A stretch of DNA of 25,068 nt, from positions 1 to 25,068 of IMG/VR virus record IMGVR_UViG_3300042937_000497. One strand, 5' to 3'. This stretch comes from a virus. Positions 12,341 to 19,219 of this stretch are shown here, in pieces. Numbering within the stretch: position 1 is the first letter of the stretch; each line of letters starts with the position of its first letter. The position numbers were made by a program, and so were the translations under genes. Below the pieces are notes generated by a model. It saw only the letters and a program-made list of their open reading frames with translations. It ran no database searches and was not told where the DNA came from.

Positions 12341-14431
12341 GTGGCGCATGATGCGTTTGAGGTGGGGGGCAGAAATGCCCCCCACTTCGTATCTACAGTA
12401 GAAGAACTAGAAGAGATTGTTCGCGTAGTACAAGAGCATGGCGCTTTTGTATTTGACGTTGAAACATACGGTGCCATTGATCGTCACCCCGATGTTGAGA
12501 AGTGGATTGAAAAGGAATGGCAGGAGCATCTTGCTACTCTGAAAACAACTAACGATGATGTACTGGCTCGTGCTAGGGAAATTATTGTTGGTCGTTGGAA
12601 GAACATGCTTGCACTTGACCCACTTCGCAACAGCGTCTTTTGGATTGCTATTGCCACAGAGGGACGTTCATGGGCAATCCCCATGGGCCATCCTAATGGC
12701 GAGGTAATTGTTCCAGAAGAACGAGGTGACGGTTCTACAGTGCCTCCGCCTGGTTATAGGAAGTTCACAGCCAGTGGCAAAGAGTCCATGGCTAAAGCAA
12801 GGTATTTCAAGCCAGCAGTGTTTAGTCCTGCTCCAAAGCAGTTGACCCCTGCACAGGTGTTTGAGGCTTTGCGCCCATTGTTCTTTAGTGACATTGTTAA
12901 GATTGGACACAACGTAAAGTTTGACGCACGCTCAATTCGTAAATACTTTGGTGGGGATTTACCTGAGGGTCCTTTTCTTGACACGATGCTTATGCAGCAT
13001 ATTGTTAATGAGAACTTGATGGAGTACAACCTTGCGCATTTGATTTCTCATAACTTTGAGGGGTTCAGTGCTTACCATCGTGACGGCAAGCTAGGCGCAA
13101 TTATCACTGAGGTTTCTTTCTCAAAAGCCTTACATTACGTTCACTTAGACGCACGCTGGACTTGGCTTTTATACAAGGTGTTATATAAAAAGGTAACACA
13201 TGTGCCTGAACTGCTTCATTGCTTGCGCCAGGATATGCAGGTATTGCGGGTAATCATGGAGATGGAAGACACGGGTATCCCAGTCAACCAACGCGAGATG
13301 ACTGCCTTGGGTAAGCGTCTTGAGGTTAGGTTAAATGAAATACTTCTAGACCTTAATGATTACGCTCCCCCAGGGTTCAACCCCGACAGCTCAAAGCACA
13401 AACAACAGTTGCTATTTAATAAGAAGCGTGAGGGTGGCCTTGGACTCAAGTCGGTCAAAACAACCCCTGGTGGTAACGCTTCAGTAGACGAAGAAGCTTT
13501 ACATAAACTTGAGACTAAGCACCCAGTCGTACCGATGTTGCTTGAGTGGGCAGAAACAAAGAAGTTGGTTACAACTTACGTTGATGGTTTATTACCAAAA
13601 CTCCACAACGGCAGACTGCACCCATCGTTTCACCTACACAGGACTGCAACTGGCCGTCTGTCCTCAAGCAACCCCAACCTGCAGAACATTCCCCGTGACA
13701 GTACGGTGCGTAACCTATTTAGGGCACCAGCAGGGTATGAGCTACTAGTTGCTGACTACGACCAGATTGAGCTTCGGGTTATGTGTATGTTTTCCCATGA
13801 CCCTAAAATGAGCGAGTTCTTCCTTACAGGAGAAGACATTCACTCAGGAGCAGCGGCACTTGTGTTAGGCAAGGACGTTAGCGAAGTTACTGCAGAAGAA
13901 CGCCAACTTGGTAAAGGCGTTAACTTCTTGACCGCCTATGGCGGTGGCGCACAAAAGCTTGCCCGTACAACTGGCATAGATGAAGACCATGCTAAGCATG
14001 TCATTGATCAGTATTACCGACAGTTCTCGGGTATTACCAAGTGGAAGCAAGAAGTCATTGCCGAGGGTAGGTCCAAAGGTTACGTATCCACAATCTCAGG
14101 GAGACGCCGGCATTTGCCAGACCTTTGTTCATCAGATAACAACTTGAAAGCACGAGCAGAACGGCAAGCAGTAAACGCAGTTGTTCAAGGTTCAGCTGCT
14201 GACATCTGCAAGAAAGCAATGATTGACGTTTATGAAGCCCTATCAGGGCTTGAAGCAAACATGCTGGTACAAGTTCATGACGAATTGCTAGTTATGACAC
14301 GAACCGAGTTATCTGCTGATATATTCCCAGTAATGATAAACGCTATGGGAGACGGGGTTGTGTACGAAGGTATACCATTAAAGGTATCAGGCCACGCAGC
14401 ATCCAGTTGGGCCGAGGCAAAAGGTAAATAG
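12341..14431 (+). CDS. polA: Family A DNA polymerase (Pol I type) with 3'-5' exonuclease
   Basis: A 696-residue protein from GTG 12341, 5 bases after the SSB stop; no near in-frame ATG exists. The exonuclease domain has FDVET (D39, E41), KIGHNVKFDARS (187-198) and HYVHLDARWTW, the ExoI-III motifs, with an extra insert between them. Polymerase motif A is VADYDQIELR (about 470-479), motif B R521-x3-K525-x3-F529-x3-YG, and motif C VHDE (645-648). The residue equivalent to E. coli Phe762 is Phe (F529). No 5' nuclease domain is present, as is usual for phage enzymes. It is the replicative polymerase of this phage. Confidence 0.95.
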   Translation: MAHDAFEVGGRNAPHFVSTVEELEEIVRVVQEHGAFVFDVETYGAIDRHPDVEKWIEKEWQEHLATLKTTNDDVLARAREIIVGRWKNMLALDPLRNSVFWIAIATEGRSWAIPMGHPNGEVIVPEERGDGSTVPPPGYRKFTASGKESMAKARYFKPAVFSPAPKQLTPAQVFEALRPLFFSDIVKIGHNVKFDARSIRKYFGGDLPEGPFLDTMLMQHIVNENLMEYNLAHLISHNFEGFSAYHRDGKLGAIITEVSFSKALHYVHLDARWTWLLYKVLYKKVTHVPELLHCLRQDMQVLRVIMEMEDTGIPVNQREMTALGKRLEVRLNEILLDLNDYAPPGFNPDSSKHKQQLLFNKKREGGLGLKSVKTTPGGNASVDEEALHKLETKHPVVPMLLEWAETKKLVTTYVDGLLPKLHNGRLHPSFHLHRTATGRLSSSNPNLQNIPRDSTVRNLFRAPAGYELLVADYDQIELRVMCMFSHDPKMSEFFLTGEDIHSGAAALVLGKDVSEVTAEERQLGKGVNFLTAYGGGAQKLARTTGIDEDHAKHVIDQYYRQFSGITKWKQEVIAEGRSKGYVSTISGRRRHLPDLCSSDNNLKARAERQAVNAVVQGSAADICKKAMIDVYEALSGLEANMLVQVHDELLVMTRTELSADIFPVMINAMGDGVVYEGIPLKVSGHAASSWAEAKGK

Positions 14432-14432
14432 C

Positions 14433-14870
14433 ATGCCCCATACCCCCATAGATAAACGAAACTTCTATTTGTCCCTTTCAATTGCCGAAGGGCAAAAGAT
14501 TGCATCATCAGCTGGGTTTTCCGTACCTTCAACAGAAGTACAGGAAAGCGAAATCATGGACATTATTAGCAAGTGGGTAATCCTTGCCAGTATGGGCATT
14601 TTTGAGACAACTCAAAACTGTGCTGAATGGATGTTGGAAGTTGTTAAAGTACACAACGACCTAACTGAATCTGAGCTTGAAAACACAAAGAACGTAATAC
14701 TCTCTTTTGGAATGGCTTTAGTTTCCCATCTTGTAGATAACGATATGTTGTTGCTTCCAGAAAGAGTTGGGGGTAGCCTCGTTAAGGAAGACAGTTCTGC
14801 TATCTTTAGTTTCCTAACTTTTGCAACCGAAGACGACGACGACGAAGAGGAAGATTACGAAGATGAGTGA
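14433..14870 (+). CDS. Unknown helical protein with acidic tail
   Basis: A 145-residue protein beginning one base after the polymerase stop. The body is helical and mildly hydrophobic (WVILASMGIFETTQNCAEW, ILSFGMALVSHLVDND), not clearly a membrane protein. The last 14 residues are almost entirely Asp and Glu. Such tails often mediate binding to basic proteins or mimic DNA. No family is recognised. The stop overlaps the next gene by 8 bases. Confidence 0.6.
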   Translation: MPHTPIDKRNFYLSLSIAEGQKIASSAGFSVPSTEVQESEIMDIISKWVILASMGIFETTQNCAEWMLEVVKVHNDLTESELENTKNVILSFGMALVSHLVDNDMLLLPERVGGSLVKEDSSAIFSFLTFATEDDDDEEEDYEDE

Positions 14871-15273
14871 TTGGTGGTCACGTCAGTTATCAAACCAACA
14901 GCCTCGTACGGCTCCACGGCAGGAGGGGTATTCTTCACCTCCCATTACGCCTCCTGTACGTTTTGGTTCTATTCAAATCCCAGTACAGCATCAGTCACAA
15001 CCTCAACAACCACAGCAACGTGTACTTGATGAGAATCGTGCACCTACTGAGAATGTTTCTATGGGTGACGCAATCCGTTTGTGGAAGGGTGGCGAAGCCG
15101 CCAAAAAACAACCCGATATGTATTGTCCCGAATGTGGTAGTCAAAACATCTTTGTTCGTACAGCCAAAGGTGGCAACACCATGATTTCAGGTAGTAACCC
15201 AGCACCCCGTTGTTTTGAATGCGGTTGGAATGGTATTTACGATCAAGGTTCGCAGTCCTCTTGGGCTGTCTAA
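14863..15273 (+). CDS. Zinc-ribbon protein with Gln/Pro-rich linker
   Basis: A 136-residue protein starting inside the end of the previous gene, after GAGGAAG. Residues 1-60 are disordered and rich in Gln and Pro (SQPQQPQQR). Residues 88-120 form a zinc ribbon: C88-x2-C91 (YCPECGS) and C117-x2-C120 (RCFECGW). The architecture of a flexible arm plus ribbon resembles transcription- or replication-associated adaptor proteins. The target cannot be named from sequence. Confidence 0.7.
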   Translation: MSDWWSRQLSNQQPRTAPRQEGYSSPPITPPVRFGSIQIPVQHQSQPQQPQQRVLDENRAPTENVSMGDAIRLWKGGEAAKKQPDMYCPECGSQNIFVRTAKGGNTMISGSNPAPRCFECGWNGIYDQGSQSSWAV

Positions 15274-15286
15274 TTAGGAGCACAAA

Positions 15287-16303
15287 TTGAAAATTGAAGA
15301 GCATGAGACGCTTGCGTCTATTATTGCGTCCATCAACAAGAAGTACGGCGAAGACATCGTTGTCCAAGGTAACAGGGTTAAGGAAGAGCTACCACGTATT
15401 ACAACTGGCATCCTTGCTTATGACCTAATGCTTGGTGGTGGGTGGCCTATGAACCAATGGTCTGAGATTATTGGTGATGAGTCATCAGGTAAAACAGCAA
15501 TTGCTTACAAGACTATTGCGGCTAACCAAGCATTAGACCCTGAGTGGATTGCCATGTGGGTTGCTGCAGAAGAGTTTGTTCCTGAGTACGCCGCATCAAT
15601 TGGTGTTGACTTAGAGCGTCTCTGGGTTGTTGAAACCAACATCATGGAGCATGCTTATGATCTAATCATTAGAGCTATGCAAAACCGTGCCGTTGACTGC
15701 ATTGTTCTTGACTCACTCCCAGCACTTGTTCCTGGCGATGAGGATGAAAAGACCATGGCAGAGTTTCAAATGGGACTCGGTGCACGCCTTACTGGAAAGT
15801 TCTTCCGTAAGTCATCCAAAGCGCAAAAGCGTTCTATGGTTAACGAAGACCGTGGTTGTACTGGCCTCATCATTAACCAGTGGCGTGAAAAGATTGGCGT
15901 TATGTACGGCGACCCCCGCACCACACCAGGTGGTAAAGCCAAGAACTTCCATTACTTCTGCCGTGTTGAAGTTAAGCGTGATGAGTGGATCAAGGAAAAG
16001 GATGAGCCAGTAGGCCAGACTATCCGTGGTCGTACCATGAAGAATAAGACCTACCGCCCACAGCAAGTAGCACAGGTGGATTTCTACTTCACTGACTCAA
16101 ACGGTTTCTCTCTTGGTGAGTTTGACACCATAAAAGATATCGTTAACATCTGTATTGCTACAGAAATCATTACTCGTGGTGGCGCGTATTACAATTATGA
16201 CGGCCAAAAGTGGCAAGGCAAAGACGCCTTGTTACAGGGTGTGCGAGAAGACTTGGGGTTGCAGGCAATCCTTAAGCAGAAAGCCACAGAGAAGTTCCTA
16301 TGA
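15287..16303 (+). CDS. recA: RecA-like recombinase
   Basis: A 338-residue protein. TTG 15287 is the start, supported by TAGGAG (15275-15280) 6 bases upstream. ITTGILAYDLMLGGG is the RecA lead-in to Walker A GDESSGKT (63-70), Walker B is VDCIVLDSL (D142), and GLIINQWREKIGVMYGDP then TPGGKAKNF (about 195-225) match the L2 region, where RecA has a comparable INQ-R-KIGV-GxP-TPGG string. It catalyses strand exchange on ssDNA in recombination-dependent repair or replication. The gene ends overlapping the Hjc-like nuclease by 4 bases, linking strand exchange to junction cleavage. Confidence 0.93.
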   Translation: MKIEEHETLASIIASINKKYGEDIVVQGNRVKEELPRITTGILAYDLMLGGGWPMNQWSEIIGDESSGKTAIAYKTIAANQALDPEWIAMWVAAEEFVPEYAASIGVDLERLWVVETNIMEHAYDLIIRAMQNRAVDCIVLDSLPALVPGDEDEKTMAEFQMGLGARLTGKFFRKSSKAQKRSMVNEDRGCTGLIINQWREKIGVMYGDPRTTPGGKAKNFHYFCRVEVKRDEWIKEKDEPVGQTIRGRTMKNKTYRPQQVAQVDFYFTDSNGFSLGEFDTIKDIVNICIATEIITRGGAYYNYDGQKWQGKDALLQGVREDLGLQAILKQKATEKFL

Positions 16304-16641
16304 TTCTTGGTCGTGAAGACCCAAAAGATAAACAACGCCAAATAATGAAAGCCTCTAAAAAGCAGGAACTACGATCTGCTAAGGCTTACAATGGCAGTCG
16401 CAATGCAGGATCAGGTTCTGGGTGGATGCGTAAGAACGACGTGCGCACCCATGACATGCTCATAGAAAACAAATTGACGTATAACGAAAAGTCTTATTCA
16501 ATTAAGGCAAAAGAATTACAGGAGTTAACCCAACGTGCTGTACTTGAAGATAGGCTTCCTGTGTTGCAGTTCGATATTGGCGGGCGTAATTACGTCATCC
16601 TTAATGAAGCAGACTTTCAAATGATTATTGGAGAAGTATGA
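16300..16641 (+). CDS. PD-(D/E)XK endonuclease, Hjc-like Holliday junction resolvase candidate
   Basis: A 113-residue protein starting within the RecA stop (ATGA). SRNAGSGSGWMRKNDVRTHD precedes IENK: D47 and E56-x-K58 form the PD-(D/E)XK metal site, with a possible upstream Glu (E23). The pattern S-GSG-x6-DV-x6-L-I-E-x-K-x5-S-x-I-K is that of small Hjc-like resolvases in phages, usually with ECK rather than ENK. It likely cuts branched DNA made by recombination and replication. Confidence 0.75.
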   Translation: MILGREDPKDKQRQIMKASKKQELRSAKAYNGSRNAGSGSGWMRKNDVRTHDMLIENKLTYNEKSYSIKAKELQELTQRAVLEDRLPVLQFDIGGRNYVILNEADFQMIIGEV

Positions 16642-16814
16642 GTACCTCAAATACACACTCACCTAGTTATGAATCTTTACTAGAAGAACGCAATAAATGG
16701 AAAAAGATTGCCCATGATTTATACATGGCAGCAGCCCATATGAACAACTGCAAACCATGTAGGAATCGTTCAATCCCAGCAATGTACAACTACGAAGAGG
16801 CCAATAATGACTGA
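16638..16814 (+). CDS. Small protein with CxxC motif (58 aa)
   Basis: ATG 16638 overlaps the previous stop (ATGA), after GGAG 6 bases upstream. The 58 residues contain a short helix (YESLLEERNKWKKIAHDLY), then NNCKPCRNR, a CxxC pair, and end AMYNYEEANND. The gene shares two 12-base direct repeats with the following micro-gene. Function unknown; the CxxC may bind metal in a dimer. Confidence 0.6.
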   Translation: MSTSNTHSPSYESLLEERNKWKKIAHDLYMAAAHMNNCKPCRNRSIPAMYNYEEANND

Positions 16815-16947
16815 TAACCCTACTGAGATTGAAAAACTAACCAAAGATTGCGAACACCTAGCAAGGATAATTTCATCAATGTACAACTGGAAAAACAAGA
16901 GCGTTGAAGACATCATCGCTGCTTTTCCAAGGGAAACTAATGACTGA
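16807..16947 (+). CDS. Small helical protein (46 aa)
   Basis: ATG 16807 overlaps the end of the previous gene by 8 bases, and the stop overlaps the Cas4-like ATG in the same way. The sequence is an amphipathic helix (EIEKLTKDCEHLARIISSMYNW) followed by KSVEDIIAAF. The SSMYNW segment echoes PAMYNY in the previous protein, consistent with a common origin. Function unknown. Confidence 0.5.
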   Translation: MTDNPTEIEKLTKDCEHLARIISSMYNWKNKSVEDIIAAFPRETND

Positions 16948-17809
16948 TACACCATGGTACATGCAGGACTATAAAAAAGCCATGCGCTCTAAGGGTAGGT
17001 TAATCCCCCTTGTAGAAGCACAGATCATGAAGTCAAATGCCGAACGTAATTCCGGCAGGGACACCCAACACTTGCACCCAAGTGAGATGGCTAAAAAAGA
17101 ATGGTGCCCTCGTGCATCTGTTTACAAAATTACTGGCGTAGAAGGCAAAGCAGAGAACTTAGCTTTTAGTCGTCTCAACGTTTTTGAAGAGGGGCATGCG
17201 ATCCATGAAAAGTGGCAAACCTGGTTATGGAAAGCGGGAGTCCTCGCAGGTCTTTGGTATTGCAAAGCGTGTGATCATACTTGGAATGCAACTGCTCCTA
17301 GTTCCTGCCCTAGCTGCTCTTCTGTTCGTCTTAAGTACCGTGAGGTTCCTATACATAGCGATGAATACAGAATCTTGGGCCACGCCGATGGAGAAGTGGT
17401 TGATGCGGAAGGCCGAGCACTCATTGAAATCAAGAGTGTAGGTGTTGGCACAGTTCGTTTTGAAAAGCCAGGGTTGTTTGCAGATTACAGCAAAGGCGTA
17501 ATTACCTTAGATGAGATGTGGAAGAACATCAAAACTCCATTTGCATCTCACATACGCCAAGCAACTTTGTACATGTATTGCACTGGCATTGACACCATGG
17601 TGTTTATCTATGAGTGGAAACCCACACAGGAAATTAAAGAATTTACAATCAAGTACAACGAAGAAATTGCTGCTCCCATACTTGAAAACTGTAAGGTTGT
17701 TATCAAATCCCTTGAGGAAAACACAACCCCTGAACGCCCAGATTGGGCAACATCAACAACATGTAACGGCTGTAAATACTGCCCATATAAGAAAGTGTGT
17801 TGGGAATGA
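16940..17809 (+). CDS. Cas4/RecB-like Fe-S exonuclease
   Basis: A 289-residue protein; ATG 16940 is chosen because it repeats the coupled ATGACTGA junction. C56 (EWCPRAS) and the C-terminal C275-x2-C278-x2-C281-x5-C287 resemble the 4Fe-4S cluster ligands of Cas4/AddB nucleases. The nuclease core has H86 (EEGHAIHE), D150 in GHADGEV, E163-x-K165 in IEIKS, and HIRQATLYMY (the Q-x3-Y motif). Between H86 and D150 lies an extra four-cysteine zinc ribbon, C108-x2-C111 and C123-x2-C126. Such nucleases process DNA ends for recombination; no CRISPR genes or array are nearby, so this is the phage recombination type. Confidence 0.88.
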   Translation: MTDTPWYMQDYKKAMRSKGRLIPLVEAQIMKSNAERNSGRDTQHLHPSEMAKKEWCPRASVYKITGVEGKAENLAFSRLNVFEEGHAIHEKWQTWLWKAGVLAGLWYCKACDHTWNATAPSSCPSCSSVRLKYREVPIHSDEYRILGHADGEVVDAEGRALIEIKSVGVGTVRFEKPGLFADYSKGVITLDEMWKNIKTPFASHIRQATLYMYCTGIDTMVFIYEWKPTQEIKEFTIKYNEEIAAPILENCKVVIKSLEENTTPERPDWATSTTCNGCKYCPYKKVCWE

Positions 17810-18306
17810 CTCGTATTATTACTAGAGAAGCACCTGACCATCCTGCTATTACTAAGTTCAATAGCAAGTTTTCATTGCCACAACGGCCAGATGAGCAGAT
17901 ACCCACAATTCCCTTTGACTTAGACGACATGTCTGATTCAGAGCTTATGGAATCTTATGCAAAGTTTATGGCTTGGGTGTCTTATGCTAAAGCCGAATTA
18001 GTTAAATCAGAGATTGACGAAGATAAAGAATCCAATACTTGTCGTGTATTAGAAGCCAGAGTTCTTATTGAGCAATGGGGTGCTGATGCTAAGGGAGATA
18101 GGGTTACAATCGCTAAAGCTAGGCGAGATGTAGACACCCGAGTTGTAGACCAGCAAGAGAAGTACCAAGTTGCTCGTGCCTACAGGAAACTAATTGAAAC
18201 AATGTTTGAATCTTGCGAACGCGGCGCACAGTTGCTTTCACGGGAACTTAGTCGTAGGATTGGCCTACACAGTAAAGAACAACGTACATCACGATTTGGA
18301 GCATGA
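17806..18306 (+). CDS. Unknown helical protein
   Basis: A 166-residue protein, ATG 17806 overlapping the Cas4-like stop (ATGA). The N-terminal third is loop-rich with Pro (FSLPQRPDEQIPTIPFDLDD). The rest is charged helices: LMESYAKFMAWVSYAKAEL, VLEARVLIEQWG, then a long Arg-rich helix ending in LLSRELSRRIGL. It may act with the adjacent nuclease, but no family or active site is recognised. Confidence 0.6.
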   Translation: MTRIITREAPDHPAITKFNSKFSLPQRPDEQIPTIPFDLDDMSDSELMESYAKFMAWVSYAKAELVKSEIDEDKESNTCRVLEARVLIEQWGADAKGDRVTIAKARRDVDTRVVDQQEKYQVARAYRKLIETMFESCERGAQLLSRELSRRIGLHSKEQRTSRFGA

Positions 18307-18307
18307 C

Positions 18308-18478
18308 ATGTCAACATGGCAAGAAGAAGGCGCTAGAGCAGCCAGGGAAATGAATGAACGTGCACGTCAAGAGGGTAATGCTAGGGCCTCCGTTGGTCCT
18401 ATTAACGAAGTAAACCAGACTCTTAAAGAAATTAAAGCTTTATTAATTGAGATTAGAGAAGCAATTAAGAATGGCTAA
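18308..18478 (+). CDS. Small amphipathic-helix protein (56 aa)
   Basis: ATG 18308 follows GGAG by 6 bases. Residues 3-25 form an Arg/Glu-rich helix, and residues 34-54 (VNQTLKEIKALLIEIREAI) have regular heptad hydrophobics, probably a coiled coil. It overlaps the next gene by 8 bases. Function unknown. Confidence 0.55.
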   Translation: MSTWQEEGARAAREMNERARQEGNARASVGPINEVNQTLKEIKALLIEIREAIKNG

Positions 18479-18833
18479 TCGTGCTAAGCAGAAGGGTACT
18501 TCGTTTGAAACCCTTATAAGAACCTATCTTAATGATAACGGCTTCCCGGTAGCTCACCGAACCGTCTTAAAAGGTGGCGGTGACACTGGGGACATCAATG
18601 GCATTAGAAATAAAGTAAATCGCCAAGTTGCTTTACAATGCAAAAATCAAAAGGCATTCTCACTTAGTCAATGGCTAAACGACACGGTTGAACAAGCGGC
18701 TAATTTAAAGGGTGCCCTACCCGCTTTGGTTGTTAAACGGCCTGGTAAAGGGGAAAAAGCAGTTGGTGATTCATACGCTGTGCTTAGGTTATCTGACTTG
18801 GTTGAGTTACTAAAAGAGGCCGGTTACTCATAG
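18471..18833 (+). CDS. PD-(D/E)XK Holliday-junction-resolvase-like protein with Glu to Gln change
   Basis: A 120-residue protein from ATG 18471. GTSFETLIRTYL supplies an N-terminal Glu (E13), GGGDTGDING the Asp (D38/D41), and LQCKNQ the ExK position, here Q56-x-K58 instead of Glu. LSQWLNDTVEQAANL and PALVVKRPG follow, matching actinophage resolvase-like proteins (W-x3-x-E-A, VV-KR-G). It probably cleaves or binds branched DNA. The Gln variant occurs in some members of this fold but may lower activity. It ends the recombination part of the operon. Confidence 0.75.
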   Translation: MANRAKQKGTSFETLIRTYLNDNGFPVAHRTVLKGGGDTGDINGIRNKVNRQVALQCKNQKAFSLSQWLNDTVEQAANLKGALPALVVKRPGKGEKAVGDSYAVLRLSDLVELLKEAGYS

Positions 18834-18861
18834 TATTAAACAAGTACCAATTGTTTAATAC
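18833..18861. repeat. AT-rich perfect inverted repeat before the SpoVS gene
   Basis: Arms GTATTAAACAA (18833-18843) and TTGTTTAATAC (18851-18861) are perfect over 11 bp, around a 7-base loop. No U-run follows, so it is a poor terminator. It ends one base before the GGAG ribosome binding site (18862-18865) of the next gene, so it may be an operator, or an RNA hairpin that sets mRNA processing or translation. Confidence 0.7.
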
Positions 18862-18871
18862 GGAGTAAATC

Positions 18872-19156
18872 ATGTCAGAAGAACAACCAGTTGACGATAT
18901 CGTCAAAGTATCAGGAACCAGCAACCCCCAAAGTGTTGGGTCTATTGTTGCTCGCTCAGTAGTAGCAGGGCATTCACCCAAGATTCGTGCCATTGGAGCC
19001 AGTGCAGTTAACCAAGCTACCAAGGCTTGCGCAATTGCTCGTGGCTTTGTAGCGCCTCGTGGTATTGACTTATCATTTGTCATTGGCTTTGATGATATCC
19101 AAGGTGAAAACGGCGAAACCATTTCAGCTATTACATTTAAACCTGTAGCCCGCTAA
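18872..19156 (+). CDS. spoVS: SpoVS-family protein
   Basis: A 94-residue protein with CGGAG upstream. VKVSGTSNPQSVGSIVA at residues 11-27 and IRAIGASAVNQATKACAIAR then GFVAPRGIDL match Bacillus SpoVS almost segment by segment (KVS-x-SNP-SVAGA, IGAGA-NQAVKA-AIARGFVAP-G-DL). SpoVS is a small Alba-like-fold protein implicated in nucleic acid binding and in sporulation timing in Firmicutes. Here it stands alone between the replication operon and the structural genes, preceded by a hairpin. In a phage it may act as a nucleic-acid-binding regulator; it does not imply a sporulating host. Confidence 0.9.
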   Translation: MSEEQPVDDIVKVSGTSNPQSVGSIVARSVVAGHSPKIRAIGASAVNQATKACAIARGFVAPRGIDLSFVIGFDDIQGENGETISAITFKPVAR

Positions 19157-19161
19157 AAATC

Positions 19162-19195
19162 TTGCCACGCCACAAAGTGGTAATATCTATATAAC
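19162..19195 (+). promoter_or_regulatory. Candidate promoter for the structural-type module
   Basis: TTGCCA (19162-19167) is followed after 16 bp by TATCTA (19184-19189), within the AT-rich run TAATATCTATATAAC. It lies 30 bases before the start at 19220, whose ribosome binding site is GAGG (19210-19213). Location at the switch from replication genes to likely virion genes supports a late promoter. The -35 is acceptable and the exact -10 is uncertain. Confidence 0.45.
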
Positions 19196-19219
19196 TCTCT
19201 TATCTTTGTGAGGTAGCTA

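Noticed and set aside
16940-17809. Cas4-like gene as a sign of a CRISPR-Cas system
   Set aside because: No cas1, cas2 or effector genes and no regularly spaced repeats were seen; the gene sits with RecA and resolvases, as in phage recombination modules.
18833-18861. Hairpin as a rho-independent terminator
   Set aside because: The stem is AT-rich, there is no U-tract after it, and the next gene's ribosome binding site begins one base later.
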